Source: Janthinobacterium lividum
Lineage (GTDB): Bacteria > Pseudomonadota > Gammaproteobacteria > Burkholderiales > Burkholderiaceae_D
DNA: 9,965 nucleotides
Assembly (NCBI GenBank): GCA_945864765.1
Contig: CAMBDR010000087.1
Location: 1-9,965, forward strand
Direction of reading: 5' to 3'
The notes beneath the pieces are model-generated. The model ran no database searches and was not told the origin of the DNA. It was given only the letters and a program-made list of their open reading frames with translations. Shown in pieces: positions 5,152 to 9,965 of this stretch. Position 1 is the stretch's first letter; every line of letters begins with the position of its first letter. The position numbers were made by a program, and so were the translations under genes.

Positions 5152-7644
5152 GTCAATATTACCCGCCTGCAGCGCATTACCTTCAATAAACGCGCGCCGT
5201 GGTTCGACATCATCCCCCATCAAGGTGGTGAAGATTTGATCGGCGGCAATCGCATCGTCAATTTGCACCTTGAGCAAACGCCGTACCGTCGGGTCCATCG
5301 TGGTTTCCCACAATTGGCTTGGATTCATTTCCCCCAACCCTTTATAACGCTGCTTGGAAACACCGCGTTCGGCTTCATCGCGCAGCCATTGCATGGCGTG
5401 GTGGAAGTCAATAATGGTCGATTCTTTGGTGCGCTCGCCTTCACCCCGGCGGATGAATGCGCCAGGGCCGATCAAGCCCTTGAAAGTGGCGGCGGCATTG
5501 GCCAGCACTCGGTAGTCAGAACCCTGGACAAAATCGGCATCGATCTGGCTGACTTTGACATTGCCGTGGTGGATGCGCTCAATCCACAGCAAATGTTTTT
5601 CCGACAGTTCGTCCGAGCGCACACTGGCCGTGACCGCACCATCATTAATGGCGGCGCTCAAGGCTTGGGCCGAGGCTTGCGCCGAGTCCAGCGTGCTCAA
5701 ATCAAGCTGCACGCCAGTCATGATTGCCGACAACAGCGCGCGGTCAATCACACGGGTCAGGCGCGTCATAATGGCGTTGGCGACGTTAAATTGGCGCACC
5801 AATTCGGCCAAGGCTTCGCCCACAATCGGGTCTGCGCCTTCGCTCGGAATCAAGGCCGCGCCATTTAAGGCCACGCCCATCATATACGCGGCTTCTTCGA
5901 CATCGTCCTTCAAATAACGCTCATCGCGCCCGGCTTTGACTTTATACAGCGGCGGTTGCGCGATGTAGATATGGCCACGTTCCACCAATTGCGGCATTTG
6001 GCGATAAAACAGCGTCAACAGCAGGGTGCGAATGTGGGCACCGTCCACGTCCGCATCGGTCATGATAATGATGCGGTGATAGCGCAATTTGTCGGCGTTA
6101 AATTCATCCGGCCCAATCGAGGTACCCAGCGTCGCGATCAGGGTGGTGATTTGCTCGCTGGAGAGCATTTTCTCAAAGCGCGCTTTTTCCACGTTCAATA
6201 CTTTACCGCGCAGTGGCAAAATCGCCTGGAATTTACGATCCCGCCCTTGCTTGGCCGAACCACCCGCCGAATCACCCTCGACGATATACAGTTCGCACAG
6301 GGCCGGGTCTTTCTCCTGGCAATCGGCCAGTTTTGCCGACAAGCCCAGGCCATCCATAATCCCCTTGCGCCGGGTCAGGTCGCGCGCCTTGCGGGCAGCT
6401 TCACGCGCGCGCGCGGCTTCCACAATTTTGGCGCAAATCAGCTTGGCGTCGTTTGGTTTTTCCTGCAGATAATCGGTCAGGGTTTTGGCGACGATTTCTT
6501 CCACCGGGCCGCGTACTTCACTTGACACCAGCTTGTCCTTGGTTTGCGAGCTGAATTTGGGTTCCGGCACCTTCACCGATAACACGCAAGTCAAACCTTC
6601 ACGCATGTCGTCGCCAGTGACTTCGACCTTGGCTTTTTTGGCGTATTCGTGTTCTTCAATATATTTGTTGATCACGCGCGTCATCGCGGCGCGCAAACCG
6701 GTTAAATGGGTGCCGCCGTCGCGCTGCGGAATATTATTGGTGAAGCACAGCACTTGCTCGTTATAGGCGTCATTCCATTGCATCGAAATATCGACCGTGA
6801 TATTGGTGTTTTGGTCCGACATACGCTCGCCCGTGGCCTGGAACACTGTTGGGTGCAAGACGGTTTTGGCCTTGTTGATGTAATCGACAAAACCACGGGT
6901 GCCACCTTCAAAGGCAAATACTTCTTCCTTGCCGTTGCGATGATCGGAAAGGCGAATCCTGACCCCGTTATTGAGGAAGGACAGTTCGCGAATCCGTTTG
7001 GCCAAAATATCGTAATGGAATTCGACGTTGTTGAAGATCTCTTCATCGGCCCAGAAGTGCACGTCGGTGCCACGTTTATCGGTTTCACCAATGACTTTGA
7101 TGGGGGAGCATTCGACCCCGTTGATGATTTCGATTTCGCGGTTTTGCGGCACACCACGCACAAATTCCATATGGTGGACTTTGCCATCGCGCCGGATCGT
7201 CAGTTTCAATAGCTTGGACAAACCATTCACGCACGAGACACCCACGCCATGCAAACCGCCCGATACCTTGTAGGAGTTTTGATCAAACTTGCCGCCAGCG
7301 TGCAATTCGGTCATGACGATTTCGGCTGCACTGCGCTTGGGTTCATGCTTGTCGTCAAACTTGATGCCGGTGGGCACGCCGCGACCATTGTCGGTGACTG
7401 AAATCGAATTGTCAGAGTGGATCGTGACATGAATTTCGGTACAGTGACCGGCCAGCGATTCATCGATTGAATTATCCAACACTTCAAACACCAGGTGGTG
7501 CAAGCCAGTGCCGTCGGAAGTGTCGCCAATATACATGCCAGGGCGCTTGCGTACCGCTTCCAGGCCTTCCAGGATTTGAATTGAGGCGGCACCATATTCT
7601 TCTGGTTTGGCCGTGCCAGGATTGTCTTGTGGGTTTGAGGACAT
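5146..7644 (-). CDS. gyrB: DNA gyrase subunit B
   Basis: GyrB supplies the ATPase and part of the DNA-cleavage core of gyrase (A2B2), which introduces negative supercoils in the cytoplasm. The 832-aa length matches proteobacterial GyrB with the extra domain. The GHKL ATPase region shows LEAVRKRPGMYIGD (28-41), the catalytic Glu and Asn region FEVLDNSIDE (53-62), DNGRGVP (85-91) and the ATP lid GGLHGVGVS (129-137). The transducer domain follows. The TOPRIM domain has EGDSAGG (456-462), PLRGK (477-481) and DADVDG (530-535). The insertion spans roughly 585-735, and the C-terminal QRYKGLGEMNP (765-775) is typical. The Asp458 and Lys481 positions, where quinolone-resistance changes are known in E. 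coli GyrB, carry the wild-type residues. The ATG at 7644 is preceded by a weak GAAAG site. The gene is convergent with the left-hand cluster and lies 92 bp after dnaN. Confidence 0.98.
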   Translation of the reverse strand: MSSNPQDNPGTAKPEEYGAASIQILEGLEAVRKRPGMYIGDTSDGTGLHHLVFEVLDNSIDESLAGHCTEIHVTIHSDNSISVTDNGRGVPTGIKFDDKHEPKRSAAEIVMTELHAGGKFDQNSYKVSGGLHGVGVSCVNGLSKLLKLTIRRDGKVHHMEFVRGVPQNREIEIINGVECSPIKVIGETDKRGTDVHFWADEEIFNNVEFHYDILAKRIRELSFLNNGVRIRLSDHRNGKEEVFAFEGGTRGFVDYINKAKTVLHPTVFQATGERMSDQNTNITVDISMQWNDAYNEQVLCFTNNIPQRDGGTHLTGLRAAMTRVINKYIEEHEYAKKAKVEVTGDDMREGLTCVLSVKVPEPKFSSQTKDKLVSSEVRGPVEEIVAKTLTDYLQEKPNDAKLICAKIVEAARAREAARKARDLTRRKGIMDGLGLSAKLADCQEKDPALCELYIVEGDSAGGSAKQGRDRKFQAILPLRGKVLNVEKARFEKMLSSEQITTLIATLGTSIGPDEFNADKLRYHRIIIMTDADVDGAHIRTLLLTLFYRQMPQLVERGHIYIAQPPLYKVKAGRDERYLKDDVEEAAYMMGVALNGAALIPSEGADPIVGEALAELVRQFNVANAIMTRLTRVIDRALLSAIMTGVQLDLSTLDSAQASAQALSAAINDGAVTASVRSDELSEKHLLWIERIHHGNVKVSQIDADFVQGSDYRVLANAAATFKGLIGPGAFIRRGEGERTKESTIIDFHHAMQWLRDEAERGVSKQRYKGLGEMNPSQLWETTMDPTVRRLLKVQIDDAIAADQIFTTLMGDDVEPRRAFIEGNALQAGNIDV

Positions 7645-7672
7645 AAACAGCTTTCAGTATGAGACAAAGAAC

Positions 7673-7693
7673 AAAAAACGACGCTTGCGAGCG
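7673..7693 (-). terminator. Weak hairpin with T-run after dnaN
   Basis: Read on the minus strand, CGCTCGCAAGCG (7693-7682) can form a 4-bp stem with a 4-nt loop and is followed after CG-rich bases by six T residues (7678-7673). The stem is short, so it may at most attenuate transcription between dnaN and gyrB. Confidence 0.3.
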
Positions 7694-7710
7694 ATAAAAA
7701 ACAGGGTCGG

Positions 7711-7720
7711 CAGCTAGCTG
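7711..7720. repeat. 10-bp palindrome between dnaN and gyrB
   Basis: CAGCTAGCTG is a perfect palindrome inside the 92-bp dnaN-gyrB gap, 16 bp after the dnaN stop codon. It could be a protein-binding site for gyrB control or chance. Confidence 0.35.
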
Positions 7721-7736
7721 AACTTATTTGTGTGAC

Positions 7737-8843
7737 TTAAATACGCATTGGCATCACCACGTATTTGAAATCGGGATTATCAGGAATTGAAATCAGGGCC
7801 GACGAATTGGAATCACCCAGGGAGATATTGATTTGTTCGGCTTTGATATTGTTTAACACATCGAGTAAATAGGTGACGTTAAAGCCGATATCGACTTCCT
7901 CGGCGGTATAGGCGATTTCCAACTCTTCCGCAGCTTCTTCCTGATCGGTATTGGTGGAAATGATTTTGAATGCATTGTCGCCAATGATGCAACGCACACC
8001 CTTGAACTTGTCATTGGTCATAATCGCCACCCGTTGCAGCGAGCGCAGCAATTCTTCGCGGCTGATCAGGAAGTGGTTTTTATAACCCTTGGGGATGACC
8101 CGGTTAAAGTCGGGGAATTTACCTTCCACCAGCTTCGATACCAGTTCCAGATCGGCAAACTGTAATTTGACTTGATTGGCGGCGATATCCATTTCCACCG
8201 GTAAATCGTTTTCTTCCAGCAAACGCTGCAATTCCATAATGGTTTTGCGTGGGATGATCACTTCTTGCCGTTCAAAGCTTTGCTCGGTCTCGGCCTGGCA
8301 ATAGGCCAGACGGTGGCCATCGGTGGCCACCGCAATCACGTGGTTGCCGTCCAGCACCAGCAGCAAGCCATTCAAGTAGTAGCGAATATCTTGCTGCGCC
8401 ATGGAAAAATGCACCATGTGAAATAAGTGCTTCAGGGTTTTTTGCGGCAGCGTTACGTGGGCACCAAATTCGGTGGCTTGACTCATGAGCGGGAAATCTT
8501 CCGACGCCAGGGTTTGCAAATTGAAGCGCGATTTACCCGATTGTACCGTCAGGCGTTTGTTGTCCAGGTTGAGTTTGACTTCGCCACTTTCGGGCAGGGC
8601 GCGCAAAATGTCGAGAATTTTGCGTGCCGCCACGGTGATGCCGGCCACTTCTTCATTGGCCCCGATTTCAGCCTTGGTGGAAATTTGAATTTCCAGGTCG
8701 GTTGATAAAAAGGAGACGGTTTCGCCTTCCTTGTTGATCAGGATATTAGCCAGAATCGGCATCGTATGCCGACGCTCGACAATACCACTGACAATTTGCA
8801 GTGGACGCAATAGGGCGTCACGAGTAGATTTGACCAGTTGCAT
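7737..8843 (-). CDS. dnaN: DNA polymerase III sliding clamp, beta subunit
   Basis: The beta clamp is a ring-shaped homodimer that slides on DNA and tethers polymerase III and many repair and replication partners. The 368-aa length fits the family (366 in E. coli). The N-terminus (MQLVKSTRDALLRPLQIVSG) and PILANILI segment, the central VATDGHRLAYC motif, and the C-terminus YVVMPMRI are all characteristic. The last residues form part of the pocket that binds clamp-binding motifs of partner proteins. The ATG at 8843 is supported by an AAGGA site (8853-8849 on the minus strand) about 5 nt upstream. It follows dnaA with an 82-bp gap. That gap is AT-rich next to dnaN and might hold a promoter, but no good -35/-10 pair stands out and no strong terminator follows dnaA, so cotranscription with dnaA is likely. 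Confidence 0.98.
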   Translation of the reverse strand: MQLVKSTRDALLRPLQIVSGIVERRHTMPILANILINKEGETVSFLSTDLEIQISTKAEIGANEEVAGITVAARKILDILRALPESGEVKLNLDNKRLTVQSGKSRFNLQTLASEDFPLMSQATEFGAHVTLPQKTLKHLFHMVHFSMAQQDIRYYLNGLLLVLDGNHVIAVATDGHRLAYCQAETEQSFERQEVIIPRKTIMELQRLLEENDLPVEMDIAANQVKLQFADLELVSKLVEGKFPDFNRVIPKGYKNHFLISREELLRSLQRVAIMTNDKFKGVRCIIGDNAFKIISTNTDQEEAAEELEIAYTAEEVDIGFNVTYLLDVLNNIKAEQINISLGDSNSSALISIPDNPDFKYVVMPMRI

Positions 8844-8848
8844 ACTAT

Positions 8849-8853
8849 TCCTT
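8849..8853 (-). promoter_or_regulatory. Ribosome binding site of dnaN
   Basis: On the minus strand, AAGGA sits within an A-rich stretch about 5 nt ahead of the dnaN ATG and confirms the chosen start. Confidence 0.7.
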
Positions 8854-8925
8854 TTTTATAGATTACAGCAAATTATGAAATATAAATCTGTTCGACCCGA
8901 AAAGCTGGTTCGGCTGTTACCGCCG

Positions 8926-9965
8926 TCAGCCTTTCAGGGTTTGTTCCAATACGTGTAGCTCATGATTGCATTCCGGGTTTTTGGCCCGATCCGAGGTGAT
9001 TTTACGCACCGCATGTAATACCGTGGTGTGGTCGCGCCCACCAAATAATTCGCCAATTTCGGGCAAGCTTTTTTGCGTCAATTCCTTGGCCAAATACATC
9101 GCAATCTGGCGTGGCCGGGCAATATTGGCCGGGCGGCGCTTGGATGTCATATCGGCCATTTTGATATGGAAAAAGTCAGCCACGGTTTTTTGAATGTTTT
9201 CAACCGAGATTTGCCGATTCTGTACCGACAATAAATCTTTCAGTGCTTCCTTGACGATATCGATATTGATTTCTTTGCCGTGAAAGCGCGAATACGCCAA
9301 AATTTTGCGCAGTGCGCCTTCCAGCTCGCGCACGTTCGAGCGCAAATGCTTGGCCACGAAAAAAGCCACATCGTCGGATAAAAACACGCCTTCGGTCTTG
9401 GCTTTTTTCAGTAAAATCGCGACCCGCATTTCCAGTTCCGGCGGTTCAATCGCTACCGTTAAACCGGAATCAAAGCGTGAAATCAAGCGATCATCCATGC
9501 CGCTGATTTCTTTCGGATAGGTATCGCTGGTAATGATGATTTGCTTTTTTGCCGCGATCAAGGCTTCGAAGGCGTAAAAGAATTCTTCCTGGGTGCGGCT
9601 TTTGCCGTTGAAGAATTGAATATCATCGATCAACAACATATCCAGCGAATGGTAGTAATGTTTGAATTCGTCAAAGCCTTTGCGCTGGTAGGCGGTGACC
9701 ACATCGCGCACGTATTGCTCGGCATGAATATAGCGGATGCGTGCCTGAGGGCGGTCTTGCAATACCTGGTTGCCAATCGCGTGAATCAAATGGGTTTTGC
9801 CCAGACCCACGCCGCCATAAAAGAACAGCGGGTTGTAGGATACGCCGGGGTTGTTGGCCACTTGAATTGCGGCGGCACGCGCCAATTGATTGGCTTTACC
9901 GGTCACCAGGCTGTCAAAACTCAAATCGGTATTGATGCGGCTTTGTTCGCGCCGGGGCGAATTGG
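8926..9965 (-). CDS. dnaA: Chromosomal replication initiator DnaA (N-terminus outside window)
   Basis: DnaA is the AAA+ ATPase that binds DnaA boxes, unwinds oriC and loads helicase. The visible 345 residues cover the end of the domain II linker, the AAA+ domain III and domain IV. Domain III has Walker A GGVGLGKTH, Walker B LLIDDIQFF, sensor 1 IITSDTYPKE, the arginine-finger region RLISRFDSGL and sensor 2 LRSNVRELEGAL. Domain IV has RRPANIARPRQIAMYLAKE and the box-recognition motif GGRDHTTVLHAVRKI. The frame stays open to the window edge (first full codon 9963-9961), so domain I and the true start lie beyond 9965. The TTG at 9924-9922 is an internal Leu just before SFDSLVTGKANQ, a conserved part of the domain, and is not a start. 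dnaN follows 82 bp downstream. Confidence 0.98.
   Translation of the reverse strand, partial: NSPRREQSRINTDLSFDSLVTGKANQLARAAAIQVANNPGVSYNPLFFYGGVGLGKTHLIHAIGNQVLQDRPQARIRYIHAEQYVRDVVTAYQRKGFDEFKHYYHSLDMLLIDDIQFFNGKSRTQEEFFYAFEALIAAKKQIIITSDTYPKEISGMDDRLISRFDSGLTVAIEPPELEMRVAILLKKAKTEGVFLSDDVAFFVAKHLRSNVRELEGALRKILAYSRFHGKEINIDIVKEALKDLLSVQNRQISVENIQKTVADFFHIKMADMTSKRRPANIARPRQIAMYLAKELTQKSLPEIGELFGGRDHTTVLHAVRKITSDRAKNPECNHELHVLEQTLKG

Noticed and set aside
5236..7212. Long plus-strand open frames opposite gyrB (5236-5868, 5956-6525, 6706-7212)
   Set aside because: They are antisense shadows of a fully convincing gyrB; they have no recognisable motifs and overlap its conserved coding sequence.
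8844..8925. Replication origin or DnaA boxes in the dnaA-dnaN gap
   Set aside because: No sequence close to TTATCCACA was found on either strand; the origin is more likely upstream of dnaA, outside the window.
9922..9924. TTG at 9924 as the dnaA start
   Set aside because: The frame continues to the window edge, and the codon is an internal Leu next to the conserved SFDSLVTGKANQ segment.
1..9965. CRISPR array, tRNA, rRNA or insertion sequence
   Set aside because: No regularly spaced repeats, cloverleaf-like sequence, rRNA segment or transposase-like protein was seen by eye on either strand.

Overview
The window looks like the origin-proximal part of a betaproteobacterial chromosome, probably Burkholderiales. 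This rests on the order dnaA-dnaN-gyrB (all minus strand, right half) and on protein character: GyrB of 832 aa with the large insertion found in proteobacteria, DnaN of 368 aa ending in the clamp C-terminus MPMRI, and DnaA with a classic domain IV. The order-level assignment is an inference from remembered family sequences, not from a search.

Layout: (1) 1-188, plus strand: the last 61 codons of a gene that begins outside the window. (2) 189-522: a gene-poor stretch with a hydrophobic minus-strand reading frame lacking a good start (204-389), an AT-rich inverted repeat (375-432) and a good -10 box (487-492). (3) 523-4457, plus strand: a two-gene operon joined by an ATGA overlap. The first gene encodes a 1011-aa protein with two separate nucleotide-binding modules, an N-terminal GTPase-like G domain and a C-terminal SMC/ABC-type (AAA_21/OLD-like) ATPase. 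The second encodes a 300-aa protein resembling DUF4276-type TOPRIM proteins. (4) 4458-5064: a 151-bp gap with a possible promoter and a perfect 13-bp dyad, then a 151-aa protein of unknown function with a strong ribosome binding site. (5) 5075-5103: a strong two-way terminator between this cluster and the convergent gyrB. (6) 5146-9965, minus strand: gyrB, dnaN and 5'-truncated dnaA.

The right half is the replication core: DnaA opens the origin, DnaN is the sliding clamp, and GyrB is the ATPase subunit of gyrase. oriC is expected beyond the right edge, upstream of dnaA; no clear DnaA-box cluster was seen here.

The left half is the interesting part. An ABC-type ATPase next to a TOPRIM protein is the logic of OLD/PARIS-like anti-phage systems, in which an ATPase sensor controls a TOPRIM nuclease. 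Here the ATPase is fused behind a GTPase-like domain, which recalls the dynamin-like defence systems. I propose that 523-4457, perhaps with 4609-5064, is a candidate defence system of unusual domain architecture. That function is inferred from domains and context and is untested.
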